A DNA stretch of 64,000 nucleotides from Thiorhodococcus mannitoliphagus (GCF_010915725.1 NZ_JAAIJR010000015.1:1-64000); one strand, 5' to 3'. Positions 28,501-38,234 are shown, counted from the first letter of the stretch. Notes: a model not told the origin generated them from the sequence alone. Numbers and translations are program-made.

Positions 28501-28743
28501 GAGGACCAGGCGCTCGCCTTGGCGGTCGATGCCGCGATCCGCGATAGTCTCATGGACGGCTGGCGGGACAGCACGATGAAGCTGAAGCGCGTTCGCAGGG
28601 CGATTCGAGGCATACTCGAACGCGCGCATGCCAGCGCTGAGATTCCAACGCCGAGCGTGGCGGATGAAGGCGCGACAACCTATGACATCGAGGCAGAAAC
28701 GACCCGTCTCCTCGACCTCGCGAAGCACCAGCATGACTATTGA
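25573..28743 (+). CDS. hsdR: Type I restriction enzyme R subunit HsdR
   Basis: A 1056-residue endonuclease/translocase starting at the ATG preceded by AAAAGGAAG; an in-frame ATG 27 bases upstream is less likely. The N-terminal nuclease has the PD-ExK triad (Asp139, Glu153, Lys155 in LLELK). The SF2 motor shows Walker A TQGSGKS (Lys287), DECH as the Walker B motif, and TGTPL (motif III). The C-terminal helical region binds HsdM. It cleaves unmodified DNA far from the recognition site after ATP-driven translocation. The last 11 bases overlap the next gene. Confidence 0.95.
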   Translation: MSTVGQIEKKAQARVVALFQERLKYTYLGNWSDRPGNANIEPERLTAWLRDQGIADGLIRRAVHEFQRTATDTSKTLYDRNQAVYNLLRYGVKVRPALGEHHVTVWLIDWKHPERNDFAIAEEVWVAGADAKANTKRPDLVIYVNGIALGLLELKRSTVSVAEGIRQNLDNQKKTFIEPFFSTMQWLMAGNDSEGLRYGTIETPEKYYLQWTEDGGEHGDESNPLDRHLLQLCEKRRFLELIHDFVVFDAGTKKLCRHNQYFGVTAAQDFIRRREGGIIWHTQGSGKSLTMVWLAKWIREHRPDARVLIITDRTELDEQIEKVFKGVSEAIYRTQSGADLIDTLNGTTESLMCSLVHKFGGKEQDASSERESVKAFIASIQRLPSDFRAKGDLYVFVDECHRTQSGDLHQAMKKLMPDALFIGFTGTPLLKADKRKSIEIFGRYIHTYKFDQAVLEGVVLDLRYEARDIDQQLTNTTKVDQWFDAKTKGLNDLAKAQLKRKWGTMQRVLSSQSRLSKIVADILLDMSTRPRLADGHGNALLVAGSIYEACKLYTLFADTELKGKCAIVTSYTPSIADTKGETTGEGETDNLLKYGVYARMLADWFNEPEKTAVKKVETFEKQVKQRFVKEPGQMKLLIVVDKLLTGFDAPSATYLYIDKTMQDHGLFQAICRVNRLDGESKDYGYIIDYKDLFKSLECAVADYTSGSLDAYDKEDVEGLLKNRLSEAHEDLEQAREAIKALCDPVTPPRGELEYFRYFCAQDSGSAEQLKENEPKRLKLYKLLAGLLRSYANLASELAEAGYSPQDIYQIKAEVDHFTKVGDAVKRNSGDYIDLKAYEPAMRYLIDNYISASESEQISAFDDLSLVQLIVERGSEAVNALPKGIRKNEDAVAETIENNVRRLIIDESPIDPAYYEKISKLLDALIEQRRKGALSYKEYLEKIATLTRQAKRTDPQPDTGPSSLKTAAQRALFSNLGEDQALALAVDAAIRDSLMDGWRDSTMKLKRVRRAIRGILERAHASAEIPTPSVADEGATTYDIEAETTRLLDLAKHQHDY

Positions 28744-29461
28744 AGCCCATCACCTGGATGTCGCCGGCATTCGGGTCGAAGTCGTCCGCAAGGACATCAA
28801 GAACCTGCATCTCGGCGTCTATCCGCCGGTCGGACGGGTCCGAGTCGCCGCGCCCCTGGTCTTGACCGACGAGGCCGTCCGCTTGGCCATCATCGACAAA
28901 CTGGGGTGGATCAAACGGCAGCAGCTCCGATTCGCCGAGCAGCCCCGCCAGTCGGTACGCGAGATGGTCAGCGGTGAAACGCATTATGTATTTGGCCAAC
29001 CCTGTCGGCTGCAGATCCACATCCAAAACGAACCACCCAAGGTCATGCTGCGCGGGAACGACTGGCTAGATCTCTGCGTGCGCCCGGACACTGACGCCAG
29101 GCGACGCGAGTCGATTCTGCTCGATTGGTACCGCGAGAGACTGCGTGAACGCATCCCGCCCTTACTGGATCGATGGCAGGCCGCCCTCGGCGTAGAAGCC
29201 TCGGAATGGCGCATCAAGAAGATGAAGACCCGCTGGGGAAGCTGCAGCATCGCCGTTCGGCGGATCTGGCTCAACCTGGAGCTGGCCAAGAAGCCCCCGC
29301 AATGCCTGGAATACATCCTCGTCCATGAGCTGGCGCACTTGCTGGAGCGCCATCACAACGAGCGCTTCATCGCCTTGCTGGACGCTCATCTCCCGTCCTG
29401 GCGACAGTCGCGGGATATCCTGAATCAAATGCCGCTTGGACATGAAGAATGGAACGAGTGA
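28733..29461 (+). CDS. YgjP-like (DUF45) zinc metallopeptidase
   Basis: A 242-residue protein from the ATG at 28733; longer frames run inside hsdR. The zinc site is HELAH (His198, Glu199, His202) followed by HHNERF, the YgjP/M48-like pattern, and RWGSC precedes it as usual for the family. Such genes are often found at the 3' end of type I restriction operons, where their function is unknown. It overlaps hsdR by 11 bases, so it is co-translated. It is the last island gene before the right attachment repeat. Confidence 0.85.
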   Translation: MTIEAHHLDVAGIRVEVVRKDIKNLHLGVYPPVGRVRVAAPLVLTDEAVRLAIIDKLGWIKRQQLRFAEQPRQSVREMVSGETHYVFGQPCRLQIHIQNEPPKVMLRGNDWLDLCVRPDTDARRRESILLDWYRERLRERIPPLLDRWQAALGVEASEWRIKKMKTRWGSCSIAVRRIWLNLELAKKPPQCLEYILVHELAHLLERHHNERFIALLDAHLPSWRQSRDILNQMPLGHEEWNE

Positions 29462-29487
29462 GCGGAACGGCGCTCCGCAATCAACGG

Positions 29488-29507
29488 TGGCGCACTCATG
29501 GCGCACT
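29488..29507. promoter_or_regulatory. TGGCGCACT pair, candidate integrase arm sites (right)
   Basis: Two copies of TGGCGCACT in direct orientation at 29488-29496 and 29499-29507, 11 bases apart as at 10963/10974. A further copy lies outside the repeat at 29729-29737. The spacing match to the left end supports a site function. Confidence 0.45.
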
Positions 29508-29610
29508 TGAGCACAAATCAAAGCGACTTACGACCATCAAACGCAACAAGGCAACAATCCTAACCATTTGTTTTTATTGTCGTGGGTTATTGCAGGCTAT
29601 CGTGAGACCA

Positions 29611-29668
29611 AGACTCAAAATCTGACGGGGGCAACCCCGTGCCGGTTCGAGTCCGGCCCTCGGTACCA
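29611..29668 (+). repeat. attR: 58-bp direct repeat (tRNA-Leu 3' end remnant)
   Basis: Identical over 58 bases to 10844-10901. It comprises the anticodon loop to CCA end of tRNA-Leu without the 5' half, so it is not a working tRNA. It marks the right end of the island. Confidence 0.95.
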
Positions 29669-29678
29669 ATATAGGATC

Positions 29679-29709
29679 AAGGGGTTAGGCCAAAAGCCTA
29701 GCCCCTTTT
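29679..29709 (+). terminator. Hairpin terminator after attR
   Basis: Hairpin AAGGGGTTAGGC...GCCTAGCCCCTTTT followed by CTTTGC. It closely resembles the terminator after attL (10912-10945) and was probably the original terminator of tRNA-Leu before the insertion. Confidence 0.75.
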
Positions 29710-29771
29710 CTTTGCCTATCGATGGCCATGGCGCACTGACACGACGGCGGGCTAGCCTGCGACCACGCGGA

Positions 29772-31850
29772 TCAAGCCTTGCGAGGGCTCAGAAAGGCTT
29801 CGATCTGGGCGGCCGGTAGAGGGCGCGAAAACAGATAGCCTTGTCCGTAGGCGCATTCGAGATCGCTCAGCAACTGTCGTTGCACCTCGTCTTCGATGCC
29901 TTCGGCCACGACCTGCAAGTTCAATTCATGGCACATGGCCACGATCGCCCGGATCAGTGCCCGGTCACGTTCCTGCTCGACCATGTCGCGTACGAAAGCA
30001 CTGTCTATCTTGACCGCGTCTACAGGAAAGTTCTTGAGATAGGAAAGCGACGAATACCCGGTGCCGAAATCATCCAGATAGACCTTGAACCCCAAGGCAC
30101 GAACCGTTTTCAGCCAGGCGGCAACAGATTGGATCTCGCTCGCAAACAGGCTTTCCGTGATCTCCAAGACCAAGGATCCAGGCTCCAGCCCAAGGCGGCT
30201 GACGAGCTGACGCAGCCAATCCGGAGGAACACCGTCTGGAATCTGCCGCGTGGAGACATTCACCGAGGCATAGAGCGTCCAGCCCCGACGCTGCCAGTCG
30301 ACGAGCTGGCGACAGGCCGTTTCGATGACCCAGGTGCCGATGGCCTGAATGAGTCCCGACGACTCGGCGATGGGAATGAAGGTCACGGGGCTGATGGCGC
30401 CAAGCTCGGGATGCTGCCAGCGCAACAGACATTCGACACCCTGGGGCTGGCCACTGGAGAGGTCCACGATGGGCTGGTAATAGAGTTCCAGCTCGCCACG
30501 CTCCAGCGCCTGTTTCAGATCCACTTCCAGACGATGGCGTTCGAACAGCTCGCGTCCCATGGCCTCGGTGAAGAAGCGGACTTGCCGTCCGCCATGCTCC
30601 TTGACCCGCGACATGGCGATCATGGCGTTGCGCAGCACGACCTCGACACCGTCGCCGTCATCGGGGAAGAGGCCGATACCAATGCTCACGCCAATCTCGG
30701 CATACGCCCCCTCTAGGGGAAAGGGTTGCGACAGGGTTTCGAGCAGCCGATAGGCCAGGCGTTCAGTCTCTTCATAGTCGGCTTGATCCACGATCATGAG
30801 CACGAACTCATCGCCACCGATCCGCGCGGCGGTGTCGATGTCACGAACCTCCGCCGTCAGCCGCGCGGCCACCTGTTGCAGCAGCCGGTCGCCACGGGTG
30901 TAACCCATGGTTTCATTGACCGCCTTGAACCTATCCAAACTGATGCACAAGAGGCTCAATCGGCGTCCATTATGTCGATGCTTCTTGAGCGCCATGTCGA
31001 GCCGCTCCAGGAGCAGGGAGCGATTGGCCAGCCCCGTCAATGCGTCATAGTTACCACGATCGCGGATTTCCCGTTCCGTCAGCTGGCGCCGTGCGATATT
31101 GCTCCATTGCGACACATAGCCGGTCACCTTGCCGTCATCGTCGCGAATCGCGGTGATCGTCTCCCACTGTGGAACGATGGAGCGATTTTTGTACCGGTTC
31201 CAGATTTCGCCTTCCCAGACGCCCTTGCTCAGCAACTCGCGCCAGAGTGTTTCGTAGAACTCGGGCGAGTGATGTCCCGACTTGAAGAGCCGTGGCGTTT
31301 GGCCGATCACCTCCTCGGCGGCATAACCCGTGATGTCGGTGAAGGCGCGATTGACCCGGCGGATCACGCCATCCGCATCGGTCAGGAGAATACCCTCGCT
31401 GCTCACCTCAAAGAGGGTGGCGGCCTCCTGCAATTGCTGGTTTTGACTCCGCAGGGCCTGTTGCAGGGCATGCAAGCGCAGATGGGTCTCGACCCTCGCC
31501 AGCACTTCATCGACCTGAAAGGGTTTGCTCACATAGTCGACCCCGCCTGCGGCGAAGGCCCGTACTTTGTCCTCCGCGTCGTGCAGGGCGCTGATGAAGA
31601 TCACGGGCACGTCGCGGGTGAGCGGGTCAGATTTGAGCCGCTCGCAGACCTCATAGCCATTCATGCCGGGCATCATGATATCGAGCAAGATCAAATCCGG
31701 CACTTCGGACAGGGCCGCGCGCACGGCCAGTTCGCCACAGGAGAGCGGACGAACCTCGTAGCGCTCGGCGGAGAAAATGGACTTGAGGACTCTGAGATTT
31801 TCCGGAATATCGTCGACGAGCAAAATGCTGACGGGCTTGTTCTCGGCCAT
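29772..31850 (-). CDS. Response regulator with PAS-GGDEF-EAL (c-di-GMP turnover)
   Basis: A 692-residue cytosolic protein. Receiver domain (about 8-125) with phospho-Asp in LILLDIMMPGMNG, PAS domain (about 150-260), GGDEF domain (ARIGGDEFVLM, with RDID product-inhibition site five residues earlier) and EAL domain (ECLLRW variant of the EAL motif, DDFGTGYSSL intact). It could make or break c-di-GMP depending on phosphorylation; the intact DDFGTG suggests active phosphodiesterase. The start lies three bases after the stop of the hybrid kinase gene, so the two form one transcription unit and probably one signalling pathway. Confidence 0.92.
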   Translation of the reverse strand: MAENKPVSILLVDDIPENLRVLKSIFSAERYEVRPLSCGELAVRAALSEVPDLILLDIMMPGMNGYEVCERLKSDPLTRDVPVIFISALHDAEDKVRAFAAGGVDYVSKPFQVDEVLARVETHLRLHALQQALRSQNQQLQEAATLFEVSSEGILLTDADGVIRRVNRAFTDITGYAAEEVIGQTPRLFKSGHHSPEFYETLWRELLSKGVWEGEIWNRYKNRSIVPQWETITAIRDDDGKVTGYVSQWSNIARRQLTEREIRDRGNYDALTGLANRSLLLERLDMALKKHRHNGRRLSLLCISLDRFKAVNETMGYTRGDRLLQQVAARLTAEVRDIDTAARIGGDEFVLMIVDQADYEETERLAYRLLETLSQPFPLEGAYAEIGVSIGIGLFPDDGDGVEVVLRNAMIAMSRVKEHGGRQVRFFTEAMGRELFERHRLEVDLKQALERGELELYYQPIVDLSSGQPQGVECLLRWQHPELGAISPVTFIPIAESSGLIQAIGTWVIETACRQLVDWQRRGWTLYASVNVSTRQIPDGVPPDWLRQLVSRLGLEPGSLVLEITESLFASEIQSVAAWLKTVRALGFKVYLDDFGTGYSSLSYLKNFPVDAVKIDSAFVRDMVEQERDRALIRAIVAMCHELNLQVVAEGIEDEVQRQLLSDLECAYGQGYLFSRPLPAAQIEAFLSPRKA

Positions 31851-31853
31851 TCG

Positions 31854-34800
31854 TTATGCCTCTCGCTTCTGGGCCGCGATCCAGTCCAGAACGCGCTGAT
31901 AGTCATAGTATTCGATCCAATGCCGCAGATGCTCGCTCAGCACTGCGTTCTGCTCGGGCAATTCCGCCAAGAGTTCGATGGCCCGATCCGGTTTGGCGCG
32001 AATGATGGTGTGTTCCAACGCCGAGAGCCAGGCTGGCGGGAGCGGGCCGCCCGAGGGGGCTGGCGGCGCGTTGGCCGCGGAGATCGACGCGGCCCGCCCG
32101 GATCTCACCCAGAGCAGCGGCAGATGCGCCTGGAACACCTGAAAGAGCAGATTCCAGTCCAAGGGCTTGGAGAGGAAGTCACGGCAGCCGCAAGCCATGC
32201 ATTCGAGACGGTCTTCCTCAAAGGCGCGTGCAGTGACGGCGACAATACACCGATTGCGTTCACCAGGTCGGGAGAGGATGGTGTGCGTGGCCGTCGGACC
32301 GTCGAGATTCGGCATCACCATATCCATGAGAATCAAATCGAAATCCGACTCAGCGGTCATCGCCACCGCGTGCTGGCCATCGATCGCCGAGGTGACGCTA
32401 AAGCCCAAGGGCTCCAACTGGCGCTCAAGCAAGAGGCGATTGGTCGGTTCGTCATCCACCACGAGGATGCGCAATGGCTGGTGCCGACCATCGGTGCGCC
32501 GATAGCCATCGAACATGGCGGCATCGGGCACCAAGGCCGGCGCTGGAAGCTCCGACTCAAGCATAGGCGCGGGAATCGAAAGGGTCACGCAAGTGCCGCG
32601 CCCTTCCTCGCTGTCCAACTCGATGCGCCCCCCCATATTGGCCACCAGCGAGCGGCTGATGGTCAGGCCCAGGCCCGTGCCTTGCTGTTTATGGCGCCCT
32701 TCGCCAGCCTGAACGAAAGGCTCAAACACCGCCTCACGCATGGCGGCGCGAATGCCAATGCCGGTATCGGCCACCTGAATGATCAGGGCTCCCGCCTGAT
32801 AATCGGCCTCCAGACTGACCTCTCCCTGCTCGGTGAATTTCACCGCATTGCCGAGCACATTCATGCAAATCTGCCGCAGGCGCTTGGCATCCACCTCCAC
32901 GCTCGCGGGCAAGATCCCTTCTCGATAGCGGAAGGCGACCCGCTTTTCCTCGGCGCGTAACTGGAAGGGCTCGCACAACTCCCTCACCACCTCTTGTAAC
33001 CGACAAGGAGCCGGCGAGCATTCCAGGTAACCGGCCTCGATCTTCGCCAGATCCAGGACATCGTTGATCAGCTTGAGCAAATGATCGCCGCTGCGTTTGA
33101 TGATACCAATGCTCTCCCGCTGCATCTCGGTGAGCGTAGCCTCGCGTTCGAGGATCTGCGCATACCCGAGAACGACATTCAGCGGGGTCCGCAATTCATG
33201 GCTCATGTTCGCGAGAAATGCGCTCTTCGCCTGATTGGCGCTTTCCGCGGCCTCCTTGGCGAGGCGCAGCTCTTCAGCGGCCAGCTTGCGCTCGGTGATG
33301 TCCTCGACAATACCTTCGATCGAAGCAAAGTTGCCCGCGTCATCCTTGGCCGGTCTGGAAATCACTAAGAGTGTGCCGACTTGACCATCCGGTCGATTGA
33401 ACTCGATTTCCCAGGGCGGCAGCGCCTCGCCACTCTGCAGCATGCAGGTAATCTTCCCCCAGGCGCGCTCAAGGGATTCTGGCAGCCAGTCGATGATTTC
33501 CGCGAAACTTTGCCCGATGCATTGGGCTTGAGTCAGACCGAATACCCGTTCGACGTTCTTGCTCACATTGGTGAATATCCCGGCCTTGTCATGAGCATAG
33601 ACAACAAGCTGACCGCCGATGTCATCGATCAAACGCTGATACTTGGCGTGGCTTTGACGCAAGGCGATCTCGGCCTCTTTACGGTCGGTGAAGTCGCGCG
33701 TCACCATCGTGACGCCAATGAAGTCCCCCCTGTCGTCATAACGCGCTGAAACGCTGGCATTGGACCAGCGCCCACCCTCTGGCAGCGGTATGAAATATTC
33801 GAATTGTTGCGCGCCCTGGCCGCGAATGGTTTTGATGGCGTCATCCAGTTTCGCGTAGAGCGCTGGCGGCATCACCTCAGAACAGGGCTTGCCCAGGAAT
33901 TGCGCGGGAGGCATCCACAGACGCCGCTCATCTTGATAGTAGACATCGATAAAGCGCTGTTCGGTATCGAGCACGAAGACCAGATCCTCCATCGAAGCCA
34001 AGATGGAGCGCAGGCGCTCCCCGGTTTCCTGTAATTGCCGCTCGGCGCCCTTGCGCTGTCTGATTTGACGGCTGAGCTGTTGGTTCCAATACAGGATCGC
34101 CAAAATGACCAGCACCCCTATACCGATCACTCGCCACAGCAAGCCGTAGTCGATTTCGCGCGTCGTGAGCACATCGCGCCACATCCATTTTTTATGAATC
34201 TCCAGGCGTTCCTCAGGAGTAATGGCGGCAATCGCGAGGTTGAGCAGGGGCACCAGGCGCGCGTCCTCCTTGCGCACCATGATTTGCAGCTTGAACATCA
34301 GGTCGGTGACACCGGACAGGAGCACCTCGTGGTCGTCGCGCTCAGCAATTTCTTGTTGCAAGACCGGTAGAATATCCACCGCCGCGAAGGCCTCGCCTGC
34401 GGCGACTGCGGCGATTGCGGCGCGGGTATCTCGCACCGGAAGAAACTCGATTTTGGGGTAGCGGGCCTTGAGCATGTGATAGGCGCTGTAATTCTTACCC
34501 ACCGCCACAACTTGGCCTTGCAGAGCCGCGGCATCGGTGATGAAGCCACTCTCGCGACGCATGGCAATGGCAATGGGATAGTGTTCGCAACTGTTGCTGA
34601 ACACCGCGTAGGCCTCGCGGCTACTGGTGCGGGTCGTGCTGGCAAAGATGTCCACCTCCCCCTGCTGCATGGATTGCAAGACTTCGGCAAAGTCCACCGG
34701 TTCCAGGGTGTCTTCCTTTAGCCCCAGCTTATTTTTGACCAGTGACCAGTAGTCCTCGCTAATCCCCACCACCCGGCCATCGTTGCCGATGAAATTCAAT

Positions 34801-36431
34801 GGCGGCCAACCCCGAGCCGTGGCACGCCGAAAGACCCTGGTATCAAGGTAGGCGCGCTCCCGCGCTGACAGCTGAAGACGTTCATCGCTGCCAGGTTCAG
34901 GCACACCCAGCCAGGTCTGTCTGATACGCTCCCGCTCCCACAGGGGAATGTTCTCCAGTGCCTTGTTGAGGATACTCACCAGCAGCGGCCAATCCTTGCG
35001 TATCGACATCAGCACCGGGTGTCGGCTCGACTCGATGAATCCGGAGATCTTGAAACCGAGGAGGCTGTTTTGCTTGCGCCACCATTCCAGATCGATGCCG
35101 CCGATCAGGGCGTCGACCCGACCTTCCAGCAGTGCCTTTGCCAGATCCTCATTGGTTTCGAATCCGCTCGTCGTCACACCTGGCACCGACGCGATGAGAT
35201 GCTCGACAAACTTCATCCCAGACAGATAACCGACACGCTTGCCGGCGAGCGCGTCGAGCCGTTGCACGGGCTCCGCATCGCGACGGACATAGATATGAAA
35301 ATAGCCGTGATAGAAGGGTCTGGTATAGAGAAAATATCGATCCCAGGTGGGGTTGGGGGCGGATGAGGCCAGTCCGTCGAGTTCCCCGCGCATCGCCTGT
35401 TCCGTGACCGCGCTCCAATCATGTTCCACATGCAGCTCGAGGCGCCCCCCCAACTGTCGGTTGATCAGGTCGAAGTAATCGACAACCAGGCCAGCGCGAC
35501 TCCCGTCGGGGCCGAGGATGATATCCGGCTGGAATTGATCACTGATCCCGAGCAGGATCCTCGGGTGCCCCGCCAACCAGTCGCGCTCCTCGTCGCTGAG
35601 GTCGAGCCTTGGCATGTGCGACGTTGGCAGACCACCCCATTTGTCCAGGATCGCATCAATCTCCCGCGCGCCGATCGCCGCCAGCGCCTTGTCGATGATG
35701 CTGAGCAGCTCGGGATATTCTTTGCGAATGGAATAGCGCAGCTCTACCTCGCTGCCGGGGACGCTAAAGGCGATGCCGAGACCGGGAAACAGATCTTCGC
35801 GAATGGTCAGCAGCAGACTGATGCTCGAGATGGCCGCGTCCACTTCGCCCTTGAGCAATGCCGTGGCGATCACCTGATTCGAGGAAAAGGACACCGGCAC
35901 GATCTCCGGCCAGCGTTGAAGTGTCTTGAACTCGGCCAGGTTGCCGTCCAGATAGCCGACGCGTTGACCGGACAGATCCTCCATGCGCGTCACGGAGGCG
36001 CCGTCGCGCGCGTAGACATAGCGCGAGAGGCGGAAAGGACTCTTGCTGAATAGAAAGGTATCAGCCCGTTCGGGATGCTTGGCCGACAATGCCAGACCGT
36101 ACAGCTCGCCCTGCTCGGCTTGGCGGACCATCTCCGACCACTCCCCCAAGACAAGACGGATATTGGCGCCGGTCAGCGCCTTGATGCGTGCCAGAATGTC
36201 AGGCTCGATGCCGACGACCTCGCCACGACTAGTCGTCTGTACGTAAGGCGTCCAGGTTCGCGCCGTGCCAATGAGGATCTCCGGGTTGGCCGCCAGCCAG
36301 GCGCGCTCCTCGGGACTCAGCTCGACGGTGGGCTCGCGCGCTGCTTCGGCAACGCATGTCCAGGCCAAGCTGAAAAGGACAACAAGACAGAGCGCCCAAC
36401 CAATCTTCTTGTATCGATCCTGTCTGATCAT
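31854..36431 (-). CDS. BvgS-like hybrid histidine kinase with three periplasmic sensor domains
   Basis: A 1525-residue protein from the ATG at 36431 (MIRQDRYKKIGW), where the export signal LCLVVLFSLAWTCVAEA begins shortly after; an upstream extension is probably non-coding. Three tandem solute-binding-protein-type domains (about 30-265, 285-500, 520-760), each ending in the W-x-x pattern of such domains, precede one membrane helix (WRVIGIGVLVILAILYW). Then come two PAS domains (about 815-1060), HisKA (ANMSHELRTPLN, His near 1072), HATPase (GTGLGLTISRSL) and a receiver (LILMDMVMP). BvgS and EvgS have two such sensor domains; three is unusual. It probably senses a small molecule or redox signal and feeds the downstream response regulator. 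Confidence 0.92.
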   Translation of the reverse strand: MIRQDRYKKIGWALCLVVLFSLAWTCVAEAAREPTVELSPEERAWLAANPEILIGTARTWTPYVQTTSRGEVVGIEPDILARIKALTGANIRLVLGEWSEMVRQAEQGELYGLALSAKHPERADTFLFSKSPFRLSRYVYARDGASVTRMEDLSGQRVGYLDGNLAEFKTLQRWPEIVPVSFSSNQVIATALLKGEVDAAISSISLLLTIREDLFPGLGIAFSVPGSEVELRYSIRKEYPELLSIIDKALAAIGAREIDAILDKWGGLPTSHMPRLDLSDEERDWLAGHPRILLGISDQFQPDIILGPDGSRAGLVVDYFDLINRQLGGRLELHVEHDWSAVTEQAMRGELDGLASSAPNPTWDRYFLYTRPFYHGYFHIYVRRDAEPVQRLDALAGKRVGYLSGMKFVEHLIASVPGVTTSGFETNEDLAKALLEGRVDALIGGIDLEWWRKQNSLLGFKISGFIESSRHPVLMSIRKDWPLLVSILNKALENIPLWERERIRQTWLGVPEPGSDERLQLSARERAYLDTRVFRRATARGWPPLNFIGNDGRVVGISEDYWSLVKNKLGLKEDTLEPVDFAEVLQSMQQGEVDIFASTTRTSSREAYAVFSNSCEHYPIAIAMRRESGFITDAAALQGQVVAVGKNYSAYHMLKARYPKIEFLPVRDTRAAIAAVAAGEAFAAVDILPVLQQEIAERDDHEVLLSGVTDLMFKLQIMVRKEDARLVPLLNLAIAAITPEERLEIHKKWMWRDVLTTREIDYGLLWRVIGIGVLVILAILYWNQQLSRQIRQRKGAERQLQETGERLRSILASMEDLVFVLDTEQRFIDVYYQDERRLWMPPAQFLGKPCSEVMPPALYAKLDDAIKTIRGQGAQQFEYFIPLPEGGRWSNASVSARYDDRGDFIGVTMVTRDFTDRKEAEIALRQSHAKYQRLIDDIGGQLVVYAHDKAGIFTNVSKNVERVFGLTQAQCIGQSFAEIIDWLPESLERAWGKITCMLQSGEALPPWEIEFNRPDGQVGTLLVISRPAKDDAGNFASIEGIVEDITERKLAAEELRLAKEAAESANQAKSAFLANMSHELRTPLNVVLGYAQILEREATLTEMQRESIGIIKRSGDHLLKLINDVLDLAKIEAGYLECSPAPCRLQEVVRELCEPFQLRAEEKRVAFRYREGILPASVEVDAKRLRQICMNVLGNAVKFTEQGEVSLEADYQAGALIIQVADTGIGIRAAMREAVFEPFVQAGEGRHKQQGTGLGLTISRSLVANMGGRIELDSEEGRGTCVTLSIPAPMLESELPAPALVPDAAMFDGYRRTDGRHQPLRILVVDDEPTNRLLLERQLEPLGFSVTSAIDGQHAVAMTAESDFDLILMDMVMPNLDGPTATHTILSRPGERNRCIVAVTARAFEEDRLECMACGCRDFLSKPLDWNLLFQVFQAHLPLLWVRSGRAASISAANAPPAPSGGPLPPAWLSALEHTIIRAKPDRAIELLAELPEQNAVLSEHLRHWIEYYDYQRVLDWIAAQKREA

Positions 36432-36585
36432 GGATTTGCCGAAGTTTTCGCGCTGGGGAACCAGCCGCCCCTGATCAGTTTGCCGGGGCAGCGCTTGGTG
36501 CGAATTCGGAGGACAATTCAATTGATTGCTAAAGCCCGTCGGAGAAATCGAATAGAAGACAGCGCCTAGACACTTGCCGGTAAGC

Positions 36586-36655
36586 GCCGCCCCAATACTG
36601 CGCACATCGCTCAGCGCAACAAATCGGCGCGGAGGTAGCGCAGTATTGGGCCGGC
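36586..36655. repeat. 18-bp inverted repeat upstream of hybrid kinase gene
   Basis: Arms 36586-36603 and 36638-36655 are complementary with one mismatch (core CCCAATACTGCGC/GCGCAGTATTGGG) across a 34-base spacer. No T tract follows on either strand, so it is not a normal terminator. It lies 155-225 bases upstream of the kinase start in a 600-base gene-free stretch (36432-37041). It could be an operator or a small transposon remnant. I recognise nothing else in that stretch. Confidence 0.55.
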
Positions 36656-37041
36656 TAGATAAGACGTTAAGACTCAAAGAAATCCTAGTGCCCGCCAATA
36701 GCAAAAATATAGATGTGGGTATCGTCGAATTTATAGACCGGCCTGTCCTTCCGGCTTTAGCCAATATAGACCCGAGTCGGTAGGCTGGGCAAAGTCCGCG
36801 CTCTGGGATCGAGCGCAACCTCGACGCCAGACGGACGTGCCCATCTCGCAAGACGCTGAGCTGGGATGTTGTTTCCCGGAAATCGCCTTACAGCCAGTAG
36901 GATCGCGGAAATCTCGATCTCGCCGATCGCGACTCGCCGCGGCCGTTCCCGCACCTGCGGCGTGTGATGGCCGAATCGCTGAGCACCTCGAATGCGATGG
37001 CGACGCACTGATCGCAACGGCGGGCGCTCAATCCTGACGAC

Positions 37042-38193
<1,152 letters not shown>

Positions 38194-38234
38194 CCGACCT
38201 CCTGATCAATGCAGTCAGCCCGAGCCCCGGCCCA

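Larger units (their letters stand above)
10844..29668 (+). mobile_element. tRNA-Leu-integrated genomic island with type I RM cargo
   Basis: An 18.8-kb segment bounded by perfect 58-bp direct repeats. A tyrosine integrase lies 470 bases from the left repeat, and the DNA-metabolism core is followed by a defence operon. All island genes are on the plus strand. I see no relaxase, type IV secretion, capsid or terminase genes, so it resembles an integrative satellite or mobilisable island (P4-like in layout) rather than a self-transmissible ICE or complete prophage. The segment from int to the HGGxSTG gene is the probable replication/excision module, and 18761-29461 is the cargo. Confidence 0.88.

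Noticed and set aside
29611-29668. A second tRNA-Leu gene
   Set aside because: Only the 3' 58 bases are present; acceptor 5' strand and D-arm are missing.
36432-36851. N-terminal extension of the hybrid kinase to an upstream ATG
   Set aside because: The extra 140 residues are low in coding character and would bury the signal peptide.
36757-37017. Minus-strand frame with a faint resemblance to the STN domain of TonB-dependent receptors (IPAQRLARWARPSG)
   Set aside because: Only a short similarity, no receptor sequence around it, no ribosome-binding site. Could be a decayed fragment but not supportable.
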